A stretch of DNA of 64,000 nucleotides from positions 3,941 through 67,940 of the forward strand of contig CALADZ010000074.1 in NCBI GenBank assembly GCA_937890575.1. The letters run 5' to 3'. The notes beneath the pieces were generated by a model. That model was not told where the DNA came from. It saw only the letters and a list, made by a program, of their open reading frames with translations, and searched no databases. This DNA comes from MAG-120531 sp002378585 (GTDB taxonomy: Bacteria; Bacteroidota; Bacteroidia; Flavobacteriales; Flavobacteriaceae). Below are positions 1-8,545 of this stretch, one piece after another. The translations under genes were made by a program, and so were the position numbers. Position 1 is the stretch's first letter. Every line of letters starts with the position of its first letter.

Positions 1-1
1 A

Positions 2-361
2 CCTGTACTCCTGTTTGATGACGTACAGGAAGTGATTGAAGACCTGAAGACCAAAGAAAAACCATTGGCCTTGTACTTCTTTTCCAAAAACAAGAACAAC
101 ATCGATCAAGTACTCAAATACACACGGGCTGGAAGCACGTGCATCAACCACGCTGTAGTTCAATACGCCAACGGTCACCTGCCTTTTGGAGGCAGCAACA
201 ACAGTGGTTTAGGTAAAAGTCATGGTGTTTTTGGATTCCAAGAATTTTCCAACCAAAGATCAGTGGTAAAAACCTGGAACAACGGGTTACTTCGCTTGGT
301 ATTCCCACCCTACACCCCACTAAAACAGAAGCTTGCCCAGTGGTCGATCAAGTGGCTGTAA
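2..361 (+). CDS. Aldehyde dehydrogenase family protein, C-terminal fragment (gene starts before the window)
   Basis: Only the last ~119 residues are visible; the frame is open to the left edge, so the true start lies upstream. Aldehyde dehydrogenases oxidise aldehydes to acids with NAD(P)+. The tail motif of the superfamily is clear: INHAVVQYANGHLPFGGS, then SGLGKSHGVFGFQEFSNQRS, the region that closes the catalytic pocket and forms the oligomer strand. The catalytic Cys and Glu would be upstream and cannot be checked. The hydrophobic, basic end (LLRLVFPPYTPLKQKLAQWSIKWL region) resembles class 3-type fatty aldehyde dehydrogenases, which is an inference. It converges with the next gene with only 10 bases between stop codons. 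Confidence 0.9.
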   Translation, partial: PVLLFDDVQEVIEDLKTKEKPLALYFFSKNKNNIDQVLKYTRAGSTCINHAVVQYANGHLPFGGSNNSGLGKSHGVFGFQEFSNQRSVVKTWNNGLLRLVFPPYTPLKQKLAQWSIKWL

Positions 362-371
362 CCGGTAAATT

Positions 372-1487
372 TTAGGGTCGGGGCGTCACTCTAAAGACGC
401 CTTTTGTTTCAACACCGATGTAAAAAGCGCCATCAGGTCCTTGGACTACACTGCGCACCCGCCCAATATCGGCCAATAACTTTAGGCGGCCGACCACTTT
501 GTCCCCATCCATATCGAGGTATTCTAAGTACTGGAAGGACAATGAACCCACTAAAAGATCCCCTTTCCACTCTGGAAATAAGGGACTGTCTATGTAGCAC
601 AAACTTGATGGAGCAATGGAGGGAACCCAATAATAGATCGGTTGCTCCATACCCACCTCCTCGGTTTTATCGGTGATCGGTGTACCGCTGTAATTGATTC
701 CATAGGTAATCACTGGCCAACCGTAGTTGGCCCCTTTGCGCACAATATTTAGTTCATCACCACCTCTGGGCCCGTGCTCTGTATTCCACAATTCTTTTCG
801 TTCAGGATGAAAGATCAATCCTTGAGGATTTCTGTGTCCAAAGGAATAAATCGCTTGTTTGGCCCCTGGCACACCGTACAAAGGATTGTCCTTAGGTATA
901 CTGCCATCTTCGTTTAATCGATAAATCTTGCCTCCATCTTTGGACGTGTCCTGGGGATTAATATCCTGTTCACCGCGTTCACCGATGGAGAAATAAACTT
1001 TGCCTTTCCCATCCAAATAAATTCGAGAACCAAAGTGTTGCCCTTTAGTGGTGTTGGGCGTAGCCTTGTACAACGTCTTTACATCGACCAATTGGTTGTT
1101 TTCCAAACGCGCACGGACTAAAGCTGTATGTGCTCCATTACCTCCTTCGGGGGAGGAAAGGGTCATAAAAATCAATGAGTTTTTCTGAAACTCTGGGTGT
1201 ACTGCTATGTCGAGTAGTCCGCCTTGACCCCTGGAATACACTTCAGGTACACCGGAAATCTCCACCTTATTTGATCCGTCAAACCGGTAGAGTACACCGC
1301 TTCGATCAGTGATCAGCAAATCTCCATTGGGTAAAAATGCCAAACCCCATGGAGTTTCTATACCTGTTACATAAGGAGTAGCCACCACCGGGTCAATATC
1401 AGGAGTGGTTACCTGATTGGGTTTGTCCTGAGCACAACTGATGAGTATGCCACCAAAAAAGAAACCGAACAATACACCTATTCTCAT
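372..1487 (-). CDS. PQQ-dependent sugar dehydrogenase family lipoprotein (glucose/sorbosone dehydrogenase type)
   Basis: 371 residues from the ATG at 1487; an upstream in-frame extension exists, but this start gives a clean lipoprotein signal (hydrophobic residues 4-16, lipobox LIS-C18). The mature part is a six-bladed beta-propeller of the soluble glucose dehydrogenase/sorbosone dehydrogenase family: PWGLAFLPNGDLLITDR near residue 46, GQGGLLDIAVHPEF near 88, HFGSRI and FSIGERGE in the middle, then FGHRNPQGLIFHP and NTEHGPRGGDELN, which carry the conserved His, Arg and acidic residues of the active site. The family oxidises aldose sugars using PQQ and calcium; the substrate here is unknown. 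The product should be anchored to an envelope membrane. No PQQ synthesis genes are in the window. Confidence 0.88.
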   Translation of the reverse strand: MRIGVLFGFFFGGILISCAQDKPNQVTTPDIDPVVATPYVTGIETPWGLAFLPNGDLLITDRSGVLYRFDGSNKVEISGVPEVYSRGQGGLLDIAVHPEFQKNSLIFMTLSSPEGGNGAHTALVRARLENNQLVDVKTLYKATPNTTKGQHFGSRIYLDGKGKVYFSIGERGEQDINPQDTSKDGGKIYRLNEDGSIPKDNPLYGVPGAKQAIYSFGHRNPQGLIFHPERKELWNTEHGPRGGDELNIVRKGANYGWPVITYGINYSGTPITDKTEEVGMEQPIYYWVPSIAPSSLCYIDSPLFPEWKGDLLVGSLSFQYLEYLDMDGDKVVGRLKLLADIGRVRSVVQGPDGAFYIGVETKGVFRVTPRP

Positions 1488-1543
1488 GAGATTATTTTTG
1501 TTTAAATATAGGAAGAAAACCACTGTAAATTAATCGGAATGTC

Positions 1544-1551
1544 TATATTTG
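1544..1551 (+). promoter_or_regulatory. Candidate -7 element for tRNA-Pro
   Basis: TATATTTG matches the Bacteroidota -7 consensus TAnnTTTG and lies 7 bases before the mature 5' end of tRNA-Pro, where a transcription start would be expected. No convincing TTG -33 element is seen at the usual distance, so only the -7 part is supported. Confidence 0.5.
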
Positions 1552-1558
1552 CCGACCT

Positions 1559-1636
1559 CGGGGTGTAGCGTAGCCCGGTTATCGCGCCGCGTTTGGGACG
1601 CGGAGGCCGCAGGTTCGAATCCTGCCACCCCGACCA
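1559..1636 (+). tRNA. tRNA-Pro (anticodon TGG)
   Basis: A full cloverleaf can be drawn: acceptor stem CGGGGTG paired with CACCCCG, anticodon stem CCGCG/CGCGG with loop TTTGGGA giving anticodon TGG (1594-1596), and T-arm GCAGG TTCGAAT CCTGC. The 3' CCA is encoded (1634-1636). It stands alone between two minus-strand genes and has its own terminator just downstream. Confidence 0.97.
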
Positions 1637-1663
1637 AAATCTACAATATCAGGAGATTAACTC

Positions 1664-1698
1664 AAAAAAAAACCTGTACGATCGTACAGGTTTTTTTT
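1664..1698. terminator. Bidirectional intrinsic terminator (tRNA-Pro and S1/P1 nuclease gene)
   Basis: A perfect 18-bp palindrome, CCTGTACGATCGTACAGG (1673-1690), is flanked by nine A on the left and eight T on the right. It therefore works as a rho-independent terminator on both strands: for tRNA-Pro on the plus strand and for the nuclease gene that ends at 1708 on the minus strand. Confidence 0.93.
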
Positions 1699-1707
1699 AT
1701 GCTTACA

Positions 1708-2502
1708 TCAGAATAAATCCTCCAAAATACCGGCAAGTCTGACACCCGCCCATAAAAGTCGTTGGGTGACTACTTCTTTATACTCATAGGTGTATTCGTA
1801 ATATAGATTGGCCTCTGCAGGAGTTTTTTCGTAGAGTACCGCTGCGATTTCTTGCGACTCTTCCACCCAATCCAATAAGGAACTGCGTTGCAGCAATCGA
1901 ACTTGTGCTTTAGTTATCCGGGGCAAATCTTGAGTCCATTCACTATACGACAGATCAAAATAATCGATCACTTCTGAATCCCAAACTCGATGTAGGTTTG
2001 AATTGCGACCGAACCATTTTAGTTTGATGTCATTTCCCCCTTTATCCTCGGCCCTACCTATGTGCATGGGCTGGTGCAGATCACCCACCAAGTGAACCAG
2101 CATCTTTAAGGCAAACTGTCGGTCAGCCTTAGGGAGCTTGGCATCTTTGATTTGGGCCACACAGCGATTAATGCCCTGTACTAAATCCCCTTGAACCGAC
2201 GCTTTTGCAGCATCGTAGTCAGCGGTCAAGGGCATGTTGATGTAATGCCAGGGATCGTATGACTTAAATCGTTCATCAGATTTTATTTCGTCTGCGTACG
2301 TGGATACCCAAGCCAGCGAATGACCATCCAATAGTTCTTCTATGTTTTTTTGCGCTTTTTTGCTCAAATGTCGCGTAGCTACCGCGCCGACTACCCTATG
2401 TCCTGTTTGACCCCAATCATCTGTGTTGGATGTAGGAATCGAGGAAGAAAAAAGACTGAGTGGAAATACTAAAACAAGGATAAACTGGGTAATAAAATTC
2501 AT
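1708..2502 (-). CDS. S1/P1 family zinc-dependent nuclease, secreted
   Basis: 264 residues from the ATG at 2502. This start gives an N-terminal signal peptide (hydrophobic residues 7-18); a 38-residue in-frame upstream extension has no such signal and was rejected. Members are secreted single-strand nucleases and 3'-nucleotidases with three zinc ions. The expected ligands are visible in order: W30 of the mature N-terminus in DDWGQTGH with H35, then YADEI and DPWHYIN, the cluster VHLVGDLHQPMHIG followed by KGGNDI, and NLHRVWDSEVI. The length is normal for the family. The likely role is phosphate or nucleotide scavenging from extracellular nucleic acid. Confidence 0.92.
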   Translation of the reverse strand: MNFITQFILVLVFPLSLFSSSIPTSNTDDWGQTGHRVVGAVATRHLSKKAQKNIEELLDGHSLAWVSTYADEIKSDERFKSYDPWHYINMPLTADYDAAKASVQGDLVQGINRCVAQIKDAKLPKADRQFALKMLVHLVGDLHQPMHIGRAEDKGGNDIKLKWFGRNSNLHRVWDSEVIDYFDLSYSEWTQDLPRITKAQVRLLQRSSLLDWVEESQEIAAVLYEKTPAEANLYYEYTYEYKEVVTQRLLWAGVRLAGILEDLF

Positions 2503-2604
2503 GTTAAAAATTTTTGTTAAAGATAGAACAGTTCGTGTCGCATACGGATTTTGACAGGTTAAATTTTTGTGTAGTTGTCTGGGGAAAAAATGTATTTTTA
2601 AGTT

Positions 2605-4809
2605 ATGATATCGCACAAATTCTCCGGTCTATTAGGCCTTATATTCCTACTGCTCAGTCAGTGGACTTTCGCCCAAAACACACAAAAAGTAACCGTATTT
2701 AAAATTGACCAACCCATTGTTTTGGATGGACTTATCGATGAAGATGTTTGGAAAAAGGCAGAAAGTGCACAAAATTTCTATCAATACTTCCCCACTGACT
2801 CACTCCGTGCAGCCTACGATACCAAAATTTCGTTCCTCTATGACGACGCCAATTTATATATTGCTTTAGACGTCACAACTCCTGGGGACAACTACGTTAT
2901 TCCCTCTCTAAAACGCGATTACAGAGCGGGCAACAACGATAACATCTCCTTAGTTTTTGATACGTTCAACGATGGAATCAACGCCTATTTGTTCGGGGTT
3001 AACCCATTAGGCGTGATGCGTGAAGCGCTGATTGCTGGAGGAGGAAACGATCTGCGAAACTTTACCACCAGTTGGGATGTTAAATGGCGATCCGAGATTC
3101 ACCTGAAAGAAAAGGGCTATTACGGAGAGATCATCATCCCGTTAAACTCACTTAAATTCAAGCCGGGAAGCCAAGTATGGAGATTTAATTCTTACCGATT
3201 TGACATGCAATCGGGTGAGACAACCACCTGGGCCAATATTCCCCAGAATCAACAAATCTTTGGATTGGCCTTCATGGGTGATTTGGTTTTTGAACACCCT
3301 TTAGGTCAGTCGAGAACTCCCCTGGCTATTGTTCCTTTTGTCAATGGAATTGCTGAAAAGGGTGCTGATTTTGGGCGTGGACAAACGGTAAGCGTTGGAG
3401 CTGATGCCAAAATCCCACTGGGAAACAGCATGAATTTGGACCTGACCTATCGCCCAGATTTTTCCAATGTGGAAATAGATGATCAAGTAACCAACCTCAC
3501 CAGATTTGAGTTACTGATGCCTGAAAGGCGGCAGTTTTTCATCGATAACAATGATCTGTTTGGCAATTACGGCAACAGTCAAGATGTCAATCCCTTTTTC
3601 TCCAGACGTATAGGACTGGCCAAAGATCAGGACGGCAATACCATTGAAAACAAAATCAATGCTGGTGCCCGGTTTTCTGGGAACCTCTCTAATGGTTGGC
3701 GATTGGGATTGTTGCACATTCAGACTGAAGCGGATCAGGAAAATGAAATAAGCGGTAATAACAACTCTGTATTTGCATTGCAAAAACAAGTATTTGCCCG
3801 CTCGAGCATCAGCTTGATTGCCGTTCAAAGAGCCACCATCTCCGGGGATGAGTTTACCGAGGAAGCGGACAGATACAACCGAGTGATCGGGTTGGATTAC
3901 AACTTAGCGTCTGAGGACAATAAATGGACGGGGAAGTTTTATTACATCCATACAGACAGTCCTGAAATTGGCCCTCATTCAGGAGCCGCTGGTGGGAATC
4001 TGGAGTATTTGACCAAAAATTTTGGCGCCGGACTGCGTGTTTCTTATGTTGGCGAGGATTACCGCGCTGATCTAGGGTTTACACGCCGGTATGATTTTTT
4101 GGTAGTTAGGCCCTATATTCAATACAATATTTGGCCGCAAAAAGGGGCGTTTAATCGACATGAAATAAGATTTAGCCCCAATAAATTGTGGCGCCCAGGT
4201 ATGGATTACCAGAACACAGACCGCAACACTTCACTTTCTTGGGAGGCTTCCATGAATGATTTGAGCAAATGGCAGATTCGCGCTACCCAGCGTTACACCT
4301 ATTTAACCGACAGCTTTAACCCAACAAGAAATGACGAAAATTTACCCATCCCGGCACAAACAGGCCACACCTACACTGAGGTTGAGTTAGAATACCAATC
4401 GGACCCAAGAAAATCTTTATTCTACACACTAACACCCAGTAGTGGTGAGTTTTACAATGGCTGGCGCAATGCCCTTCAAGCGAGAATATCTCTGCGCATG
4501 CAACCCAAAACAACGATCAGTGTACAAACCGAGTACAATCAATTATTATTTCCTCAACCCTTCGCTGATGCCACATTGTTTTTTATCAGTCCCAAATTGG
4601 ATTACACATTTTCAAAATCGGTATTTTGGTCCGCCACAGCACAATACAACAACAGCGGTGACTATTTAGGGGTAAATGCTCGATTGCAATGGAGGTTTGC
4701 TCCGCTGTCAGACTTATTTGTCGTGTACAACGATCAATATCAATGGACTGACTGGTTACCTAAGTACCGATCAATCAACCTAAAACTAAGTTATTGGCTC
4801 AACATATAA
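2605..4809 (+). CDS. DUF5916 protein with N-terminal CBM9-like domain, predicted outer-membrane beta-barrel
   Basis: 734 residues with a signal peptide ending near TFAQ (about residue 24). Residues ~28-230 look like the carbohydrate-binding family 9-type sandwich: IDQPIVLDGLIDEDVWKKAE, then FLYDDANLYIALDV and FGVNPLGVMREALI. The remaining ~500 residues alternate short polar and aromatic strands and end in an aromatic strand (LKLSYWLNI), typical of an outer-membrane barrel. The family is common in Bacteroidota and has no firmly established function; sugar or peptide handling at the surface is a guess. The last 16 bases overlap the next gene. Confidence 0.85.
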   Translation: MISHKFSGLLGLIFLLLSQWTFAQNTQKVTVFKIDQPIVLDGLIDEDVWKKAESAQNFYQYFPTDSLRAAYDTKISFLYDDANLYIALDVTTPGDNYVIPSLKRDYRAGNNDNISLVFDTFNDGINAYLFGVNPLGVMREALIAGGGNDLRNFTTSWDVKWRSEIHLKEKGYYGEIIIPLNSLKFKPGSQVWRFNSYRFDMQSGETTTWANIPQNQQIFGLAFMGDLVFEHPLGQSRTPLAIVPFVNGIAEKGADFGRGQTVSVGADAKIPLGNSMNLDLTYRPDFSNVEIDDQVTNLTRFELLMPERRQFFIDNNDLFGNYGNSQDVNPFFSRRIGLAKDQDGNTIENKINAGARFSGNLSNGWRLGLLHIQTEADQENEISGNNNSVFALQKQVFARSSISLIAVQRATISGDEFTEEADRYNRVIGLDYNLASEDNKWTGKFYYIHTDSPEIGPHSGAAGGNLEYLTKNFGAGLRVSYVGEDYRADLGFTRRYDFLVVRPYIQYNIWPQKGAFNRHEIRFSPNKLWRPGMDYQNTDRNTSLSWEASMNDLSKWQIRATQRYTYLTDSFNPTRNDENLPIPAQTGHTYTEVELEYQSDPRKSLFYTLTPSSGEFYNGWRNALQARISLRMQPKTTISVQTEYNQLLFPQPFADATLFFISPKLDYTFSKSVFWSATAQYNNSGDYLGVNARLQWRFAPLSDLFVVYNDQYQWTDWLPKYRSINLKLSYWLNI

Positions 4810-5633
4810 ATTTTCCCCATAAACACATCAGCGCATTCAAAGCGCTTTGCTTTGACCTAGACGGAACTTTACTGGCTTTAAAATCTCATATGACACCTAA
4901 AGCCTATGATTTTTTAGGCACCCTTAAAAGCAAACACCAACTTCTGTTGTGTTCTGCAAGAATTCCTTCAGGAATGCGTTACCACCAGGAATCTATTGGT
5001 ATTCTTGGGGCGCCTATGTTGTGCTATAATGGGGCTCTATCACTTGAAGGTGAACGTGTAGTATACAGTAAAACCATCACTGAATCAGCCCTGGAAACCA
5101 TTAGTTTACTTCTTGACCATCTGGATGTCGATTGGGGGCTGTACGCTTTTGACCAATGGTGGGTATCCAAGGATAGTGAACGGGTGCAAAAGGAGCGATA
5201 TAATACCCAGACAGAACCACTTTGGGGAGAAACCCGATCCACCATAAAACGACTGGTGGATGAATTTGGCGGAGTCCATAAAATCATGTTGATGGGCGAT
5301 AAAAATAACATGGACCTGGCCATGGAAGCAATGGCACCTTTACAGGGTGCTTCATTGGTGTATTTTCGATCCAACGACACCTTGATTGAGATCGCCCCAT
5401 CGGGAGTAGGAAAAAAGGAAGGAGTGACCCAACTGTTAGGAGATCACGGACTTTTAGACGCGATGGCCTTTGGAGATAATGACAACGACATAGCCTTGTT
5501 AGACGCATCTGGCTGGGGTGTAGCTGTTCAAAACGCCAAACCGCTGGTCAAGTCAATCGCTGACGCGGTAACCCCGCTGAGTTGTGCTGATGATGGCGTG
5601 ATAGACTACCTGAATATGTGTTATGGACAATAA
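4794..5633 (+). CDS. HAD superfamily phosphatase, Cof/IIB type
   Basis: 279 residues. The first HAD motif, CFDLDGTL, puts the nucleophile at D21 and the acid/base at D23; the last motif, FGDNDNDIALLDAS, supplies the Mg2+-binding aspartates. The C2B-type cap lies between them. Such enzymes dephosphorylate small phosphorylated sugars or cofactors; the substrate cannot be told from sequence. There is no ATG or GTG between the previous stop and the D21 motif, so the TTG at 4794 inside the end of the DUF5916 gene is the best start (16-bp overlap), implying translational coupling. The 3' end overlaps the DUF819 gene by 11 bases. Confidence 0.88.
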   Translation: MAQHINFPHKHISAFKALCFDLDGTLLALKSHMTPKAYDFLGTLKSKHQLLLCSARIPSGMRYHQESIGILGAPMLCYNGALSLEGERVVYSKTITESALETISLLLDHLDVDWGLYAFDQWWVSKDSERVQKERYNTQTEPLWGETRSTIKRLVDEFGGVHKIMLMGDKNNMDLAMEAMAPLQGASLVYFRSNDTLIEIAPSGVGKKEGVTQLLGDHGLLDAMAFGDNDNDIALLDASGWGVAVQNAKPLVKSIADAVTPLSCADDGVIDYLNMCYGQ

Positions 5634-6894
5634 ACTAACTCCGTTAATCACTGACGATACACTCGTATTAGGGCTGATTGCAGCCTGTTTGGGTTTTGTG
5701 TTTTTGACACAACAGATAAAAAAACCCTTTTGGACCAGATTTTACAGCATAGTTCCTCCCGTCCTTTTATGTTATTTATTGCCTGCCCTGCTCAGAAGCA
5801 CTGGGATCATCAGCGATGAATTCAGCGGACTTTACCACATCACTAGTCAATATTTACTTCCAGCTGCTTTGGTGTTGATGACCTTAAGCATGGACTTAAA
5901 AGCGATTATTCAACTAGGACCCAAAGCACTCATTATGTTTTTAACGGGTTCATTAGGGATTGTTTTGGGCGGCCCGATAGCGTTGTTGATTGTTTCTTGG
6001 ATCAACCCATCATGGACAGAAGGGGTTGGTTTTGACGCGATTTGGCGAGGACTGTCCACCATTGCCGGAAGTTGGATTGGCGGTGGGGCCAATCAAGCGG
6101 CCATGCTCGAAGTTTTTCAATACAACCCAGAAAAATACGGAGGAATGGTATTAGTCGATATCGTCGTGGCCAATATCTGGTTGGCCTTATTACTCTTGGG
6201 GGTGGGCAGAAAAGAGCAAATAAATCGGTGGTTAAAAGCGGACAATTCCTCCATTACCGCACTGCAAGAAAAAGTAGGAAAATTTACCCAAAGCATCACC
6301 CGGGTACCTAGCCTGACCGACTATATGGCCATTTTAGCGATCAGTTTTGTCTCCGTGGGTATAGGACATGCACTAGGCGGATGGTTATCCCGTTGGGCGT
6401 TAGGTTTTGACGTAGTTGCCCAGAGTACTGGATTTTTATCCTTTCTCAGTTCTTCATTTTTCTGGATGGTTGTGGTGGTGACGCTGTTGGGTATGTTTTA
6501 CTCAACAACTTCACTGAAAAATTACGAAGGTGCAGGAGCCAGTAAAATAGGGAGTGTTTTTGTCTATCTATTGGTTGCCTCTATAGGGATGAAAATGGAT
6601 TTAGGAGCGGTTATTGACCAGCCGGGACTCATAGCCATCGGTTTTATTTGGATGCTGATACACGCAGGATTAATGATCTTCGTAGCTAAATGGATTAAGG
6701 CTCCTTATTTCTTCTTGGCTGTGGGAAGCCAGGCCAATGTGGGGGGTGCCGCATCAGCACCCATTATCGCTGCTGAGTTTCACCCTGCATTGAGTTCTGT
6801 AGGTGTGATTTTGGCTGTTTTTGGCTATGCAGTGGGTACTGCTGGTGCGTTGATTTGCGCCTACTTAATGGAAATCGCCTCAACGCTCACCTAA
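5623..6894 (+). CDS. DUF819 family integral membrane protein
   Basis: 423 residues with about eleven or twelve hydrophobic segments spread through the whole length. Family-like signatures are seen: MTLSMDLKAIIQLGPKAL, GSWIGGGANQAAMLEV and GSQANVGGAASAPIIAAEF; the paired Gly/Asn-rich loops suggest a two-fold repeated transporter fold. DUF819 (YjcL-like) proteins are predicted inner-membrane transporters with no established substrate. The ATG at 5623 lies inside the end of the HAD gene, so the two are likely made from one message and may act on related small molecules, which is inference. Confidence 0.87.
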   Translation: MDNKLTPLITDDTLVLGLIAACLGFVFLTQQIKKPFWTRFYSIVPPVLLCYLLPALLRSTGIISDEFSGLYHITSQYLLPAALVLMTLSMDLKAIIQLGPKALIMFLTGSLGIVLGGPIALLIVSWINPSWTEGVGFDAIWRGLSTIAGSWIGGGANQAAMLEVFQYNPEKYGGMVLVDIVVANIWLALLLLGVGRKEQINRWLKADNSSITALQEKVGKFTQSITRVPSLTDYMAILAISFVSVGIGHALGGWLSRWALGFDVVAQSTGFLSFLSSSFFWMVVVVTLLGMFYSTTSLKNYEGAGASKIGSVFVYLLVASIGMKMDLGAVIDQPGLIAIGFIWMLIHAGLMIFVAKWIKAPYFFLAVGSQANVGGAASAPIIAAEFHPALSSVGVILAVFGYAVGTAGALICAYLMEIASTLT

Positions 6895-6936
6895 AATTCC
6901 GTCATTTTCTGTTTCTTTGCCCACAAATTGAGTGAT

Positions 6937-7635
6937 ATGAAAAAAATAATGCTTCTGTGCGCCACAGTTTTATTAGGCGTTTCTTGTTCGGGTGACGCCA
7001 ACCAATCCTTGCTGAGTGGAAATATTCGCGGCATCAAAAAAGGGACTCTTTACTTACAACAAATAGTGGATACCACGGTGGTTGTTCTTGACTCCGTAGT
7101 GTTTGCGGGGGATGGTCAATTTGAATTTAACCCAGAAGTTACTGAGCCCAGTCTTTACTACCTATACCTGGATCGCAAAGATGAAAACCCGTACAACGAT
7201 CGATTACCTATATTTTTAGAAGACAGTAAAATTCAAGTGGATGCTGCCTGGGATACATTTGCCGTTACCGCTAAAGTAAGTGGATCAAAAACCCATGATC
7301 AATACACCGAATTCCAACAAATGATGTCAAAATTCAATCAGCAAAACCTGGCCTTGATGCAACAAGCCATGGCTATGGATCCGAAAACCCAGCAAAAGGC
7401 TATGGATTCACTATTGGATAAAAACAATAAGAATGAACTCAGAAGATACCTTTTTGCCATCAACTACGCGTTAAATAACAGAAATTCAGTCATCGCTCCA
7501 TATGTAGCTGTTGTCGAAATTCCAGAGGCTAGCCCCGTATTTTTGGATTCCATTTACCGATCGCTACCCACAGAAGTAGCGCAAACTTCTTACGGCAGGG
7601 CATTGGAAGCACTACTTCAAAATTCAACCAAATAA
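6937..7635 (+). CDS. Lipoprotein with DUF4369-like N-terminal domain
   Basis: 232 residues from the ATG at 6937 (a TTG three codons upstream is less likely). The signal peptide MKKIMLLCATVLLGVSC ends in a lipobox at C17. The mature N-terminal part (SGNIRGIKKGTLYLQQI, then VLDSVVFAGDGQFEF) has the pattern of DUF4369, the domain often found before thioredoxin-like domains in Bacteroidota. Here no thioredoxin CxxC domain follows; the rest is a helical, Gln/Met-rich segment. The function is unknown. It lies downstream of the DUF819 gene and may be co-transcribed with it. Confidence 0.75.
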   Translation: MKKIMLLCATVLLGVSCSGDANQSLLSGNIRGIKKGTLYLQQIVDTTVVVLDSVVFAGDGQFEFNPEVTEPSLYYLYLDRKDENPYNDRLPIFLEDSKIQVDAAWDTFAVTAKVSGSKTHDQYTEFQQMMSKFNQQNLALMQQAMAMDPKTQQKAMDSLLDKNNKNELRRYLFAINYALNNRNSVIAPYVAVVEIPEASPVFLDSIYRSLPTEVAQTSYGRALEALLQNSTK

Positions 7636-7641
7636 AAAGCG

Positions 7642-7649
7642 TATCTTTG
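7642..7649 (+). promoter_or_regulatory. Candidate -7 element for the 89-residue protein gene
   Basis: TATCTTTG fits TAnnTTTG exactly and lies 16 bases before the ATG at 7666. There is no clear TTG at -33, so support is partial. Confidence 0.45.
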
Positions 7650-7665
7650 CCAAAAATTTTGACCT

Positions 7666-7935
7666 ATGGCCAGTATTAAAGACTTAAAAAAAGATGTAAA
7701 CTATGTATTAGGCGACTTAATTGAAGCGGTATACATTTGGGAGGGCATCAACAAAAAATACGACTCAAAAGAAGCTCAATCCATCATCGATGAGGCAATC
7801 AGCTCTTTTGATCAATTGATCGAGCAGATCAACGACAAAAAAGTAGAAAACAGAGGGAAACACTTACGTGCGGTTAAGGGTCAATTAGAGACTGTAGCAC
7901 AAGGTTTGGTGGCTAAAATCAACACACTCTCCTAA
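7666..7935 (+). CDS. Small uncharacterised helical protein
   Basis: 89 residues, rich in charged residues and predicted to be almost entirely alpha-helical (IKDLKKDVNYVLGDLIEAV, then EAQSIIDEAISSFDQLIEQI). There is no signal peptide, membrane segment or cysteine, so it should be cytoplasmic. It resembles a short conserved hypothetical protein of Flavobacteriia, but I cannot assign a function. A -7 promoter element sits just upstream. Its stop codon interlocks with that of idi on the other strand (4-base overlap), with no terminator between them. Confidence 0.75.
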   Translation: MASIKDLKKDVNYVLGDLIEAVYIWEGINKKYDSKEAQSIIDEAISSFDQLIEQINDKKVENRGKHLRAVKGQLETVAQGLVAKINTLS

Positions 7936-8465
7936 CTTCTGAAGCTAGACTCATCCAAGTGATGAGCGTACTGCTCAAAAATAATGCGAAACCAGGCCGT
8001 ATATAGGTCTGGTTTTTTTTGTAGGTCATTTTTGATCCATTCTAGAGACTTCCATGACCAGTCAGCCACTTCTTCTCGGTTGATCACAGGTACCCCATCG
8101 TACCTACCCACCACTACATGATCCAGTTCGTGCTCTGTGAGTCCATTGTCAAAAGAGGCTTTGTAAATAAAATGAAACAGCGGCGTCAACTCAGTATCAA
8201 AACCCATTTCTTCATAAAGTCTCCTATGGGCTGCAGCTAAAGTTGTTTCTCCTGCCCTTTGGTGGGAACAACAGGTATTGGTCCAGAGTCCAGGTGAGTG
8301 GTATTTTTCATGGGCGCGTTGCTGTAACATGATCTCGCCTTGACTATTCGTTATAAACACAGAAAATGCACGGTGGAGTACTCCCTTTTGATGCGCTTCG
8401 AGCTTACCCATCAAGCCAATCGGCTCATCGTCTGTATTGACTAAAATTACTTGTTCCTCTGTCAT
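7932..8465 (-). CDS. idi: Isopentenyl-diphosphate delta-isomerase, type 1
   Basis: 177 residues, a typical bacterial length. It interconverts isopentenyl and dimethylallyl diphosphate for isoprenoid synthesis (quinones, carotenoids, undecaprenyl phosphate). It has the Nudix fold of the type 1 enzyme: the catalytic Cys in LWTNTCCSHQ, the Nudix-like helix RRLYEEMGFD and the catalytic Glu region TEHELDHVVVG, plus the HRAFSVFI strand. The start ATG at 8465 is divergent from prfC. The end overlaps the 89-residue gene tail to tail. Confidence 0.95.
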   Translation of the reverse strand: MTEEQVILVNTDDEPIGLMGKLEAHQKGVLHRAFSVFITNSQGEIMLQQRAHEKYHSPGLWTNTCCSHQRAGETTLAAAHRRLYEEMGFDTELTPLFHFIYKASFDNGLTEHELDHVVVGRYDGVPVINREEVADWSWKSLEWIKNDLQKKPDLYTAWFRIIFEQYAHHLDESSFRS

Positions 8466-8545
8466 GAGGTAAAAATAAGGGATTTGCCTATAACGTTCGG
8501 CGCATCCCTTTATTTTGATGTATTTTTGTCAAAAATTTTTACGCC

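Noticed and set aside
433..676. Short overlapping frames within the sugar dehydrogenase gene
   Set aside because: They are on both strands of a clear coding gene and show no family resemblance or start signals.
1664..1698. Perfect palindrome considered as a protein-binding site or dif-like sequence
   Set aside because: The A and T runs on both sides and its place between two gene ends fit a bidirectional terminator much better.
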